Positions 23,655 to 35,557 of a DNA stretch of 64,000 nt are shown here, piece by piece; positions within the stretch are counted from its first letter, which is position 1, and each line of letters starts with the position of its first letter. Source of the DNA: Bidens hawaiensis. Its lineage: Eukaryota; Streptophyta; Magnoliopsida; Asterales; Asteraceae. Where the stretch lies: NCBI GenBank assembly GCA_021521415.1, contig JAIQDT010000061.1:2108001-2172000 (forward strand), given 5' to 3'. The notes under the pieces were generated by a model that saw only the letters and a program-made list of their open reading frames with translations, was not told where the DNA came from and ran no database searches. The translations under genes and the position numbers were made by a program.

Positions 23655-25766
23655 CATCCACGTATAACATCAGGGTCGAGCAAACGTACAACCCAAACAC
23701 GTAACATCAACGCATGCAAACACAAAGTAGGCATATGCAACATCAGTAGTCGAAACGACTACAACATCGCCAAATATAGGCCAAACAATAATGTATACAC
23801 ACACACACACACACATATATATATATTTTTAACATCCCAAGGCCTACCATATACTAGCAAGCCTATATAAAATCGTTTAAAACATTATACATACATACGA
23901 TAATATCATCTCAAGGCCTACTCTATACAAGTAAGCCCATCCAAAATAATTTTAAACAATTCATCAAGCAAAATCGCTTAGGTGTGCATGCTAGCCCAAA
24001 ATCTTAAAAGAGTAAAAAGGGGGCATCATGAACTCACCTGACACAAGACACGGATTCACCACGAGCTAGAGAATCTCTAAGAAATCCCAAAACTCAAACA
24101 CCTGTCGGTTTACATTCAATCAATACTAATGACATCAAGATGAACCGTTTATCCTACGAGACGTTCTAATATGGTTCGAGTTACCTAAACCCTCGACCTC
24201 ATCAAACTTACTCACAACAGCCCCCGAAGTCTCACATTCACCAATTCGACCCTTAGGTACTCCCGGGAATAAAGAATTCCCAAATTACCCCCGGGAGCAC
24301 TAGTTGATACTAATACGCGCGTTTAAGAGTCGATTAGGCCATTAACATCCAAATCAGCCCCGTGTGGACCCAACATGATAAAATCACAGCCAACAAGTCG
24401 ACACGAAGCTACACGAGTCAAATGGGTCGGTAACTCGCAAGTACAACGCACCAACTACTCAATAAACGCAATTGCGCGTTGTACCGACCCGTTGGAGTAA
24501 CCAACAACCAATTCAGCTCCATAACTTATAAACATGAATTTTGAACAGCCCGTACATCAAACCAAGTGTCCCCGAGCTGAATTGGTTGTTAATCACTTCA
24601 ACCCTCGCGTTAAACGCACCAAACTACAATTCTAGTCAACCGAACACTAACAATCAAGCTACAACTAGTTGACCAATCTAACGAACACCAATGAACACAA
24701 TACTTAAGTATGATATACGGGACATACCTAGGAATATTGGGGTGCAAAAACTCACTTCAAACATCCCCGACAAGAACACAATTGAACATCCACCGGTTAA
24801 GCCTAAAACGAACTTATCGATCAATAACGAGTAAAACGTGTAGATTTTAGCATGCAAAGATGCATTTAATTACATAGTATAACCTTTGAAATAAATTATT
24901 AAATTTTTACCAGACTTTAATAAATTTCTTTGGTTTACAAAAATATTTTTATTATATTTTTCTATTAGACACAAAAATTATAAACATTCCTCCAACACAG
25001 TAAGGTACGTGCAGCTATTTCAGTGTGCAACAAAATTATTTTATTTTTATAAAATCATTAGCAAACCAAATTAAACGATTCCAATTGGGTTTGATTCTTA
25101 ACTCAAAATATTAAGTTCCAGAAGTGAAACCAACTAATTTGGACTTGTTGAAAAAGAGTTATGATGTCGGGAAGATAGACCAGAATCCATCATCCCGCAT
25201 CAGCTTTGACACTCATCTTATAAATTCATAAAAACCATTCAAATCTCGTCCAAAAATTACATATTATACCTTTCTGGAAACTAGACTCAAAGTAGAACAT
25301 CATGGAAAGAAGAATCGATCAAAAACAATGGATTATCATCGCTTTACAGACCCTACAATAAACGTATACGAATCTGTCAGCAAACTGTTATCATCAAAAC
25401 TCAATCATAACGTGTTCAATAACGGGTTTAATGGTGAAAAAGACATGGGGAATCATAAAACCGACCTTGAATTGAAGTTTTTACAGTTCAAACTTGGCTG
25501 CACAGAAGATAAATCGCTAGGGGGGGGGACTGGTCCGATCGGCTGCGCCTAAAGGAGTTAGGGTTAGGTTTTTATTTTTATGTTATAATATAAGAAGTTA
25601 CATCCAAGTCCCTCCAAATAGAAGTATAAGGCATTGTGGAAGAAAAGTTAAATGGTTTAACGTACCGAGATGACGTAAAGGCTTTCGAGAAACGTCGGTT
25701 AAATCCCGAGAATTATACATACTTTACGAGTTTTAACTCTTGGAACCGAAATTAACGGGCGTTACA
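23117..25766 (-). mobile_element. solo LTR of a Ty3/gypsy element nested in the Athila-like LTR
   Basis: The 2650-bp insert has TG...CA termini (TGTAAGGCCCCG at the left, GGGCGTTACA at the right) and a perfect 5-bp duplication TCTAG (23112-23116 and 25767-25771); the uninterrupted left LTR has TCTAG once. It has no gag, pol or primer site, so it fits a solo LTR left by LTR-LTR recombination. By analogy with LTRs starting TGTAAC elsewhere in the window I read it on the - strand. It contains (TA)n at 23603-23653 and an (AC)n tract near 23797. Related LTR pieces lie at 59110-60260 and 60261-61529. Confidence 0.85.
23603..23653. repeat. (TA)n microsatellite
   Basis: About 25 consecutive TA dinucleotides within the solo LTR. 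Confidence 0.95.
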
Positions 25767-27318
25767 TCTAGGAAGTCCGAGTATCGAACACGTGGACACG
25801 TCAGAACGCTAACGATCACTAACACTAGACAATACCTACCTAAGAATTATATTTAATTGATTTTTGATTTCTTTTAACTGAACTGAACTAACTAGACTGA
25901 CTGACAAAGTTACCTAAAATAGAAAACTTAACGACAAACTAACTGTGTTAACTTAGGATGGAGAAAAACGTCTACCTAGGTCTGAATCAAACTGTAGGCC
26001 TAACAAGCTAATGGATTGGATGACTTCAAGACACCGATCCCTAAAGATGACATGACTAAGGATCGCTCGGGCTCACTGGATCACCTCTCGGTCTCACTTA
26101 ACAAGCTAAACTACTCAAAATCGCCTAAAACGACCAAACCGGGAAACAATTGTTAACGTGTTCTAATGTTGACTCACCTCTCGGTCTCACCAACACTCGA
26201 CCCTAACGGCAATGAATACTACACAACCAAGGATAGAGGAACAATTCAACTTAAACCAAAATAGATCAACTAGTCGCTCCAAACACCTAAACCTGACAAA
26301 ACACAAACTCGCTCTCGTGCAATCCTTATTCTATCATGCAAAGGCAATGAGACAACCTGAACTTCCTATCACCTCTCGGTCTCAAAGAAGGTGTTTAACC
26401 GCTGTACTTAATCCAATATATCATGCAACAAAACCCTAAGGTGGTACCTACCGCAAACAAACCCTAAACACAAAGTCTTGAATCAAACAACGCATCGATC
26501 AATCAATACAAAACTAATCAACCGACACACGGGGTTTATGCAATGAATCACCAAAATTTCCAGCCACTCAACACAACCTATTTCATGTCTAAATTAAACT
26601 TTACAATAGCAATATACGTCTATCAATCAAACAATCCATAAAACCTATCAAAACCTAACAATTATCATCATTCCTAGGTAGAACTGACAAGATTAGCCAA
26701 GCATATTATTTGGACAGCAACAAATACTCAATAAAAACATTACATAACTCATACCAATCATCATAATAATCATCCAACAATCAATTCTACTCATAACCAA
26801 CTCAATCTCTTAAGTAATTGCAAAACAATTCAACAATTAAGCAAGAAACTAAAAGTGTATGAACAATGAAAAAGATGTAAGGATATGAGATGTTCCGGGG
26901 CTGCTCTCGGCTGTAAAAAACAGCGATGAATGATCCCGAGGCTTGGTTGTTGTGTCTTCTTCCTTCCCTAGCCGCCACAAGCTCCAACCCTAGCTCCACA
27001 AAACATTTTTTTTTCTTCCCTTGCTGTTCCTGCAATCGGAACCCTCCTGGCAGCTTAGGGTTTTTTTAATTTTTTTTATAATATAATGTAAGATTTGGGC
27101 CTCCATGATGCATATGGGTCGTGCTTTGAGCTTTGTGTTGAACTTGTTTGCGTAAAAGGCTCGTAAGCTCCTCGAAAAGTCCCGGTTTCTCTTCCTTGTA
27201 ACCCAAAACCTACATGATTATTAAAACTATGTAAAACCCATATAAATCAAGTAAAAACACATAATATATAATATAATACGTAGATAAAAGGTGCGGAAAA
27301 TACGTGTGTTTTGCAACA

Positions 27319-27680
27319 CATCAAACAAACTACTCAATAACTTCTTCACTTATTAATAAACAAAGATCCCAAAATAAACGTATGTTACATGATTCACAAC
27401 TTTTGTTAATTTGTCCTGACATTAATATAAAAATAAAATAAAAAAAAAGGAAAAAAACTACTACATGGAGTTGTTAAAATTTTTAACAAATTTTATATAT
27501 ATACGTAAAAAAATAACACCGAATGACCCGAAAAACGCCACAAATTGGAAATATGAGAAAGACACTTATATATAAGATGTACCAGCAACGCATGAACCAT
27601 GCCCTTATCTGCATTTGTCCCATTTCCCAAAATCATTCCAAGTTCTGAGTTATTGCACACAATCGTACTTACTATGATTG
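27319..27680. other. unassigned AT-rich spacer
   Basis: No coding or repeat signal recognised apart from A-rich runs near 27430. Confidence 0.5.
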
Positions 27681-28595
27681 TGACATTCGTTAATTTTTCA
27701 ATCCGTATTTGTATTTGTTAACCCGACCCGTTGGGTCATTTCGATGTATTATTTATCATTAATAAAGTGTTTCCTACATTTATTGTCCAATATTCGTTGC
27801 GAAGTTTGTTATCCAATTGTATATAAAACTTCCGAGCCTTAACGTTAATCGAGCCATGCGGGTTAAACACGTAAATTTTCAAAACCAAAAACTATGTAAT
27901 TTAACTTATAAAAGTTTAAGGTTAGAAATAAAAATTTTAATATTAAATTTCAACTTAAAAGAATCCTAAAACCTTAGGGTTCAAAATGTAACATTCATTT
28001 AAATTATATTTATTAAACAATAAAATAATATTAAAACCCAACCCTATGCCCCCGTAACCCCTATTTTTCCGGCCACCCTCCGACTGCTGGAATCGGCGCC
28101 GAAGGTAGCTAATACCCACCATATAACGCGTTTTAACTTGAATTATTTATATAAAAATGGTTCTCCGTCAATATTAATCGATAACCAACAATTTAATTAC
28201 ATTTATGCCTCGTATATAATCCCGTAATCATCACCGGAAAATCCAGAAATCGAATTAATAATACTAACGCGTATACGCTCAAATTCGTTATATAAATAGA
28301 GACCCAACCTTCATTACAACTTGCTCACTCCTCTAAACCCCCCTCTAATACACTGAGTTATCTGTAATTGGGAGACTTTCTTAAATTTTCCGGTGACTTT
28401 AATCTCGGCCAAATAAAAACATTATAAGGTAATTGATATATGTATGTTAATACATCGATAAACAATAACCCTAAACTTAATTGAGCAAACATGGAACAGA
28501 ATCATTAATTGAAATTAGGGTACTTCATGAGGAAGAAGATGAACTTTAAGTATTGTATATATATAATTTGTTTAAAGCTTAAACTAAATATCAAT

Positions 28596-28670
28596 CATAG
28601 AGCAACTGGTTAGTCCATGGTGTTTGTAACCAGCATCCCCGGGTTCGAAACCCTGGTCAAGCGATCCTTT
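28596..28670 (+). other. tRNA-like module 1
   Basis: It contains a D-arm-like AGCAACTGGTTAG, an anticodon-loop-like TTTGTAA and a T-arm CGGGTTCGAAACCCTG with a B-box match (GGTTCGAAACC), followed within 20 bp by a T-rich run. Acceptor and anticodon stems do not pair well, so it is a degenerate tRNA-derived sequence and not a working tRNA. Confidence 0.55.
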
Positions 28671-28690
28671 CTTTTTCTTAAAGCTGTTTC

Positions 28691-28734
<44 letters not shown>

Positions 28735-28756
28735 TTAATTAAAACCATAGAAAACT

Positions 28757-28820
<64 letters not shown>
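28691..28820. repeat. (ATT)n and (TA)n microsatellites
   Basis: An ATT trinucleotide run at about 28691-28737 and a TA dinucleotide run at about 28758-28820, just after tRNA-like module 1. Confidence 0.95.
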
Positions 28821-28822
<2 letters not shown>

Positions 28823-28846
28823 AAACCATGACCTAAACGAATATTA

Positions 28847-28920
28847 AGCTTAGAGCAGCTGGTTACACACTAAACTTATAACCCTCAAGACCCGGGTTTG
28901 AAAGCCCGGGTCAGTCACGT
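28847..28920 (+). other. tRNA-like module 2
   Basis: D-arm-like AGAGCAGCTGGTTA, a loop CTTATAA, and a perfect T-arm hairpin, GACCCGGG and CCCGGGTC around TTTGAAAG. A run of eight T follows, which could act as a Pol III terminator. The middle of the cloverleaf is degenerate. Confidence 0.55.
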
Positions 28921-29530
28921 TTTTTTTATATTGTTTAATAACAGTTTATTAATAACTAATAAATCACTTTAATCATTTAAAAATCAAAATAATTTTTAAA
29001 AACCTTTTTAAATTAAATAAAAATAATGTAAATCAATTATAAATGATATCTCACCATTTCACATTTAAAAAAACCCAGTTTCTCGTCTTCGTAAACGGTC
29101 ATTATAAATCGCTTATTAAACATAACGTAAACTTTAATGTTTTACAATCGTCTCGTTATAGCAATAGTTATGTTTGCAACTTATAAACAATAGTGCAAGT
29201 ATGTCGAATGTATAAACTTCATATTCTCGCCGATAAAGTACTTATATCTTACTAATAAAAAAATTATCGTTAAACATAAATAATAATATAATAATAAAAG
29301 GGCTATAATACTTGTAATAAATTATAATAAAATAATAACTATCTTCTAAAACAATTCACACAATTAAACAACCTTAAAATCCTGATAGAATAGTCGTTAA
29401 AAGTTGTGTTTATTCTTATTTATAGTTCGTACGGATTGACTGCTTCGATTTCCTTTGACGCCTTCGAGTTATTCTTATTCCTTTTTGCTTCGATTCCTAA
29501 CTTCGTCACTACCCGTTCTCTGTTCTTCCT

Positions 29531-30029
29531 TAAAAACCACAAAAACAACAATTATTCCTGAAAACAACTCAATATGCCTCAAAAAACGTATCAATTACGG
29601 AAACTAAGGGCTAATTATCACGAACATAAAATAAACTTTCATCAAATATCCAATCCATATATTCTGCAAAACCGTTTCAAAATATTGGAGCCTAAATCCC
29701 AATTACAACACTTTTCATTAAAAGCTCTTGAGATCTTCAACACAAGAACACCAAAACTTGCTTAAAACAAAATCATAAAAGCCCAAGACACATTATAAAA
29801 CATGCCATGTGCATATAACCGAAACAACTTCAGTCAGGTTCTACCCTTCAATGCATGTCATCTTGAAAATTGAAATCAACAGCAAGCAAAAAGAAAAAAA
29901 ATAAGACCTAAAGAGTGCGAGACCTTTTTGAATACTGATTTAGCGAAGCTACTAGAGTACAGAGCGTGGTTTGTAGAAGCTATGTTTGATTGCTTAAGTG
30001 TAATTTATGGCGAAGAACGTCACGTCATC
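29531..30029. other. unassigned spacer
   Basis: AT-rich; a 63-codon frame at 29574-29765 has no recognisable motif. It ends at the TCATC target-site copy of the next element. Confidence 0.5.
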
Positions 30030-31816
30030 TGCAACATTTCGGGTTTTCAGTACTCATATTTGTATTTGTTTATCGGGTAACGAACATTATTCGGATCTTT
30101 CTTATTAATAAAATTATGCGTTTATTAGTGGAATAATTATTTTTACCTTAGTTTATAATTCCTTAACTTTCATTAGTGCCAAATAGCCCTTACAAACTCT
30201 TAAAATCGCTTAAATCGGCTTAAAAATGCGTTTTTGGAACAACAGGGACTAAAACGGTCAAAAGTTGAAATTCTGGTGAAGCTACACCTTCACGCGGCGC
30301 GAAGATGTCAGCCTTGCACCTTAGTGCTGTGCGAAGACGTCACCAGATCAGCCATTTTCATTTTAGATCTTCGTTTAATGCTAAATCTTTACTAAATCAA
30401 CTCTAAATCATGAAAATTGAGCCACAAGTTATTGTATTTAGTGTGTAATGATGTCTAGGTTCATAATCAGTAATTTGGTTAATAAATTGGTGAATATATG
30501 ACCCGATTTCATTCTTAATTGTATGATTCGGTTACCAAAATCGACCCGTTTCTTGTCCAACAAGTTGGTTTAACCCCTATATAAACACATCATAATTTCA
30601 AACCGTAAAGTTTACTGCAACTAAGCATTCCCAGCTGTCATCTACTCTCAACCGATGTTTTCTTGCATGTTTTTGATTGTTTACTTGAAGACTAAGAGCT
30701 GCAGTTTGACTTTGACATTCGTTAAACCTTTGACCTCGATTTCTCACTAATACAATCACCATCCGGGTAAGTTGTCAACCGATCAAAAGCTCATTAATAC
30801 TCACTTGTCGATACCCCTCAATCAATTTCTGAGACAATAACATTGACTATCCATTTTCTCATACTTTTGGTCGGATTCAGCGTTCGGTCCAGAAGATATT
30901 TATTCTCGTAATGAAATTATAAGGCTAATGACCAAAACCCGACTTCTGAATCGGTGTTCGGATTCTGGTCAGTACCAGCTCGCTTAAATCTCTAATTTAA
31001 CATAACCAGAGTTCTAGAGGTCCGTTTGGATCGATTCCAGCGGCAACGAGTTTGTTTTTTACTTGTATTATCATATCTCAAAGATTCAGATTCTGATTGT
31101 TCATATCGTTTGATGTGTAGTGGACGACTCGCTTATTCGTTAGTCATTAATTAATCGCTTGTCATTAATCTAAGGTGAGTTTTATCATTCCCCTATTTTA
31201 CTCAATTTCACAATGTTTATGGGACATACGCGTATATCATATTATACATATATAACAAAAATAGCAAACGTATAATTGTGTGTGATTAATCAAATATACT
31301 TGTTATGTACTTACTTGTTTATGTGCGTATTCGTGCTCGGAGAGGTCTCACATATCCCCTTGTATTGGATTCTCATTATTATTGACCAACGCCCGATTCG
31401 CTTGGCAATGGTTTAATCAACAACTTATTTGTTCATGGTTTGGTTTCATTACCACATTTATTACGCTTTGAATATTTCTCTTATTTATTATATTAATATT
31501 ATTTTATTGCATAACTGGTGATAAACTCACTCAACATGTGTTGTTGACAAACTCTTTTTTCTACACATATGTAGGTTGTTATTGAATTGAAGTTGAAGTA
31601 TGGACATTTAGACCTTAGGGTTTTAATGAAGACAAACATGAATTTAAATTTGTTATATATATTTATTTGAATTGTTTTGTTATATTTGGATATTGTGTAC
31701 ACATTTGAAATAAAATAATTAAATAGATATTGTCACTTTTATATTATGATAGTATCTTCGAGCTGTGGGTAATCGGATCATGCCCTGGCATTTCCGCATT
31801 AAGTTGGGGTGTGACA
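30030..31816 (+). repeat. 5' LTR of gag-only gypsy element
   Basis: 1787 bp. It opens TGCAACATTTCGGG, where the other LTR has TGTAACATTTCGGG, and ends GGGGTGTGACA. Long stretches match 49338-51222 with scattered substitutions and indels, which indicates an old insertion. Confidence 0.88.
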
Positions 31817-31819
31817 GAT

Positions 31820-31831
31820 TGGTATCTGAGC
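31820..31831 (+). other. primer binding site, initiator tRNA-Met type
   Basis: TGGTATCTGAGC starts 3 bp after the LTR. It differs at one base from the canonical TGGTATCAGAGC complementary to the initiator tRNA-Met 3' end. Confidence 0.8.
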
Positions 31832-32199
31832 CGAAGGTTATAAGATAGATAGTTAGAAATTGTCCTAGTCATATGTTAGGACCCTATACGTGCTTATCTA
31901 AACTGCCTTATGTGCTACTTAATTGTTTATAGCTTAATTAGATTAATTATTTTATTGTATTGTATCTTATTTATTTATTGCGCACATACACAAATTCCGA
32001 GGTTACGCCTCACTTTCAAAATATTTTTAAATCCCCTTATTTTTGGTAGATTGCCTTTTTATTTGTGGGAAATTCCTTATTTTAAATTATTCACTTTATT
32101 TTAAATCCCGACTCGTCATCGAGTCATCACTTGCACAATTTTATTTAGGTACACTTCTCTATTATCTTACATCAACTTATAGGTGATCAAATCGGGTTG

Positions 32200-32390
32200 G
32201 TCAAAGGAACCGGAACCGGTTCAGAACCGGTTCCATTAGTCAACATCACTGTTTAAACCGGTTCCATGGTAGAACCGGTTAGAGAACCGAACCGGTTCCC
32301 CAACCCTCGGACCCGGAACCGGTGGAACCGGTTCTGACCGGTTCCTAAACCGGTTCTTACACTGTAACCGGTTCCAACCGGTTACAGTGT
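32200..32390. repeat. left subterminal AACCGGTT array of hAT
   Basis: About a dozen overlapping copies of the palindrome GAACCGGTTC or close variants within 190 bp of the left end. hAT transposases typically bind short subterminal repeats, so these are probable binding sites. The palindromes can also pair with the array at the other end. Confidence 0.8.
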
Positions 32391-32894
32391 AAAATATTAT
32401 TTTTTTTTCGTTTTTCGTTTCCGCTGCTTGTGTAGGTGATGATTTGTGTTCTTCTGATTTCTGAAGAGGCTCATGCTACTTTTGTTGTTCACCCACAGAG
32501 CAATGGTAAACAACATATTGAACTTAATGCTATGAGTGTAAGCGTGTTTGAATTGATTAGTCTGTATCGTGTATCGTGTAATGGTGAACTTAAATCTGTA
32601 TCGTGTTACATTTGTTGAGTTTGCTATGTATTATAGTCTTTTGGCTTACGCAAGTCAAATGCTGAATTATAATCAAGAGCGGTGTTATACGATTCGTATT
32701 TGTATAACATGTTAAATAAAAAAAACAATTAACATAAAATTCATTTTATTTACTTTAAGAAGTTCAAAAAAAAGGTTACATGTTTTAAAATATTCAAAAA
32801 CAAACTAACAAAACATTAAACTTATAAATATAAAGTTGTGACATATTATTTCTAGAAAAGCCTTCTTGTTCGTCGTAATTATTGAGTGGCGACT

Positions 32895-34929
32895 TATTCA
32901 TCAGAATTACTTGTAGAAACGCCTTCTTGTTCGTCGTGCACTCGAACATCAAGTGGTGTTTCGTCTTCCAGAGTGGTTACGTGTTGAACACGATCGATTG
33001 AGTCCAAGTGATCCTTCAAGCAAATGCACATCTCCACCGACTCCGAATTCAGTCTTGTTCTTCTCACCGATATTACCCTGCCACTAAGAGAAAAAGCAGA
33101 TTCCGAAGCTACCGTAGAAGCTTAGGCGGTTAGTAAATCACGGGCCATGGTGGCAAGAATCGGAAACTCGGTTTCCTTTACCTTCCACCAAGCCAAAACA
33201 TCAAAAGTGCCATATTCCTCTTCGGATAAACCGGTAGAGAAATCATATGCACCATACCTTCCTAGTTCGCTTGAAGGGGTGTTACCCCTTTGTTTTTTAG
33301 CTGTTACGTTGCGAACGGTGTTCATAAGGCTAATCATGGGGTCTCGTACTCTAGTAGCACTTGAACTTGATGAAGACCCCCCCGGCGTAGGCATGTGTAT
33401 GTTTGACCCATATTTATTTATATAAAAGTCATACATAAATTTAAAATTCAAGTTAAAATCATTTTGTGCCTCTGTTGAAAAGTTTGGGTCAACTTCATGC
33501 ATATCTAAGGCTGAAAAAATTTCGTCTATCACACATTCAACCCCCGTAACATTTAACATTGGGTTTAAAGCAGCGGCGCAAGTAAAAATCGGTGGCAATT
33601 CAAGAAAGTATTTTTTTAATTTAAACTTCATTGGTAATATGATGTTTGAAAACATTGGACTTTTATTTTCAAATTCTTTAAGATTGTTAACGATTAAAAA
33701 TAACTCCGAAAGAACCAAGGGACTTGTCGGATAATACGTTCCCGATAGTTTCGTAGTTGATGTTTTAAAAACTTCAAGAAAAGTCGATAAGTCATTGATA
33801 ATTTCCCATTTCTCATTTGAAAAGGGGATTGCCAAATCATTCTCGGCAAGACTAGAATGAAACATTTGTAAAGTTTCTCTTTGTTTCAAAGCACTTTGAA
33901 ACATTATGCAAGTGGAATTCCATCGATGAGGTACATCCCAATTAGCTCCCAAAGCTTTTCTTCCCGTATCTTTACAAAATTTTCTATAATCCATTTGTCT
34001 TTTTTACTTTTCTTAAAAACTTCATGTAGCATTACTCTAAAATCGTTTATAACCGATGTAACCTCATCCGAAGCAAGTCCGTCTTGCACGATTAAATTAA
34101 TGATATGTGCAACACACCTTGAGTGAAAAAATACACCATTGCAAATCGGCGTATATTTTAATTTTAATTTATCAACCGCCGATGTATTATTCGACGCGTT
34201 ATCAAATGCAATTGAAAATATTTTATTTTCTAGTTTATAAGTTTTTATAACATAATCTAAAATTTCAAACAAATTATCTCCCGTATGTGGATACTCAAAG
34301 AGTTCGAAAGCAATGGTGCGTTTCTTCATTTCCCACGATGACGGGTCTACCCAATAAGCGGTGACACAAAGATAAGATTCGGGTAGACCATGTGGAGCCG
34401 ACCAAACATCACTAGTTAAGTTTATTCCCGTATTTATATTTTCAAAATATGCAATTAGTACCTCTTTGGCCTTCTTCCACAATTTTAAACAATAACGTTT
34501 AAGAGTATGACGACTTACGTGAGTGTATTGTGGTTGAAGCGTATCTCGAATCATGGCGGTTAAGCGAGGGTTGTCGAAGTGGCTAAACGGCAAAGCTTCT
34601 TGAATCACAAACTTCGCCATACGATCTTGAACTCGATCAATTTGGTATGTAAATATTCCGCCTTCACTATCCATTTGCGTTTGTTGCGACTCGACGTTCT
34701 GTTTCAACGCCCTGCAATACGGTCTTTCGATGTGTTTCTTCAAATTTGAATTCGAAAGTGGGTTTAAATAAATCCCACAAAACTTGCACCGAGCCTTCAA
34801 TGAATGGTCACTCAATTCAACCAAATCCCAATTGCACCAAATCTCTTGATTACGATTATGAGGTACAATACGAACGAAACTTGGTCCGGCGGTGGAACCT
34901 TGACCAACCGATGATTGTGAGGCAGCCAT
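32895..34929 (-). pseudogene. hAT transposase, one frameshift and one premature stop
   Basis: The start at 34929 gives a Ser/Gly-rich N-terminus and then a BED zinc finger (CKFCG ... HIERPYC, about residues 48-72). The catalytic RNase H-like region follows, with NLTSDVWSAPHGLPESYLCV and FSIAFDNASNNTSAV. Near 33990 the frame changes: the upstream frame runs on wrongly to 33904, while homology (LGANWDVPHRWNSTC) continues in the frame open from 33994. The frame holds the start of the C-terminal dimerisation domain (DVLAWWKVKETEFPIL), then meets TAA at 33122-33124. Beyond it the same frame stays open to about 32895 and still holds the conserved SESAFS-type segment, so the stop truncates a once longer protein. 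Confidence 0.9.
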
Positions 34930-35064
34930 AACAACAAATATGAATATAGAAGAAGAGAAAACAAGAGATTAGAGAACTCAGAACGTTGTAATAGCGTTTT
35001 TTGTATTTTTTTGCGTTCGGGTTTGCGTTTTGAGTGTTGTGATGAACCCATTACACCAAATACC

Positions 35065-35072
35065 TATTTATA
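35065..35072 (-). promoter_or_regulatory. TATA box of hAT transposase gene
   Basis: TATAAATA on the - strand, about 136 bp upstream of the transposase ATG, between the subterminal array and the ORF. Confidence 0.6.
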
Positions 35073-35164
35073 CTAGTAGTGGGGTGTTTGGGGAGCCAAA
35101 AAACGGCCATTTTTGACCCCAACGGTCAAAAAACGGCCATAAAACCGTTTCCCAATGGCTAGAA

Positions 35165-35368
35165 CTACTCCAACGGCTAGAACCGGTTCCGAACCGGTTC
35201 CGGTCGAACCGTTTCCGATTCGGTTCCGGTTCCTACCCGGTCAACCTCCAAAAATGTCAAACCGGTCCCGGATCGTCGGGTTGAAACGGAACCGAACCGG
35301 TTCCTACGAAAAACGGGTAGGAACCGGTTCGGTTCCACCGAACCGGTTCCAGGAACCGGTTTTGTTGT
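35165..35368. repeat. right subterminal AACCGGTT array of hAT
   Basis: About ten copies of GAACCGGTTC-like palindromes in 200 bp, mirroring the left subterminal region. Confidence 0.8.
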
Positions 35369-35437
35369 CCACCTCTACATCAACTTATTCACACAACTTA
35401 CCCATCATCTCACCATTTCATTTTTTGTCCTCGTAGA

Positions 35438-35557
35438 ATGTCTTCCCTAGGAACTCATCTTCGTAATCAACGTCATCCGTCGGCTGCTCGTGATCACCGT
35501 TTGACTGCTAGGATCACTAAGGAAATCGCTACTGGGCTTGGGATTGCTACGAGTATG
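35438..35557 (+). pseudogene. gypsy gag, 5' part (40 codons) before the copia insertion
   Basis: The ATG at 35438 opens MSSLGTHLRNQRHPSAARD and stays open for exactly 40 codons, to the target-site bases GTATG. The frame resumes at 47727, to the right of copia B. So copia B interrupts the gag coding sequence after codon 40. The start is the first ATG after the leader. Confidence 0.75.

Larger units (their letters stand above)
16758..27318 (-). mobile_element. Athila-like Ty3/gypsy element, internally deleted
   Basis: Two direct repeats of about 1.67 kb (16758-18430, and 22997-27318 once the nested insert is removed) flank a 4.57 kb interior read on the - strand. The interior has a tRNA-Asp primer site, gag, protease, a scrap of integrase and a polypurine tract. 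Reverse transcriptase, RNase H and the integrase core are missing. The LTRs start TGTTGC and end CATCA on the - strand and differ by several per cent by eye. I found no matching target duplication (AACAC left, CATCA right), so one outer edge may have changed. Confidence 0.85.
22997..27318 (-). repeat. Athila-like element 5' LTR (right copy), interrupted
   Basis: 22997-23116 and 25767-27318 together match the left LTR; the gap is the nested LTR at 23117-25766. The match continues to GTTTTGCAACA at 27318. Confidence 0.9.
27681..29530 (+). repeat. truncated gypsy LTR (copy C1) with tRNA-like modules
   Basis: It starts TGTGACATTCG with a context (TATTTGTATTTGTTAACCCGA) that parallels the start of the complete LTRs at 30030 and 49338. 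From about 28250 to 29450 it parallels the LTR at 55640-57493: similar promoter-like stretch, tRNA-like module, and a CTCACCATTTC phrase in an AT-rich tail. The 3' end with the GTGTTACA terminus is missing. It contains (ATT)n at 28691-28737 and (TA)n at 28758-28820. Confidence 0.55.
32178..35377 (-). mobile_element. hAT-superfamily DNA transposon, 3200 bp
   Basis: Flanked by a perfect 8-bp duplication CATCAACT (32170-32177 and 35378-35385), the size typical of hAT. Imperfect terminal inverted repeats are TATAGGTGATCAA at the left and, as reverse complement, TAGAGGTGGACAA at the right. It encodes a BED-finger hAT transposase on the - strand and has AACCGG-rich subterminal regions. It sits in the interior of the gag-only gypsy element, upstream of gag. 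Confidence 0.93.

Noticed and set aside
25328..25552. 74-codon frame
   Set aside because: Inside the solo LTR; no domain and no support from the related LTR at 59110-60260.
28596..28670. A functional tRNA gene
   Set aside because: The B box and T arm are good, but acceptor and anticodon stems do not pair, so I list it only as tRNA-like.
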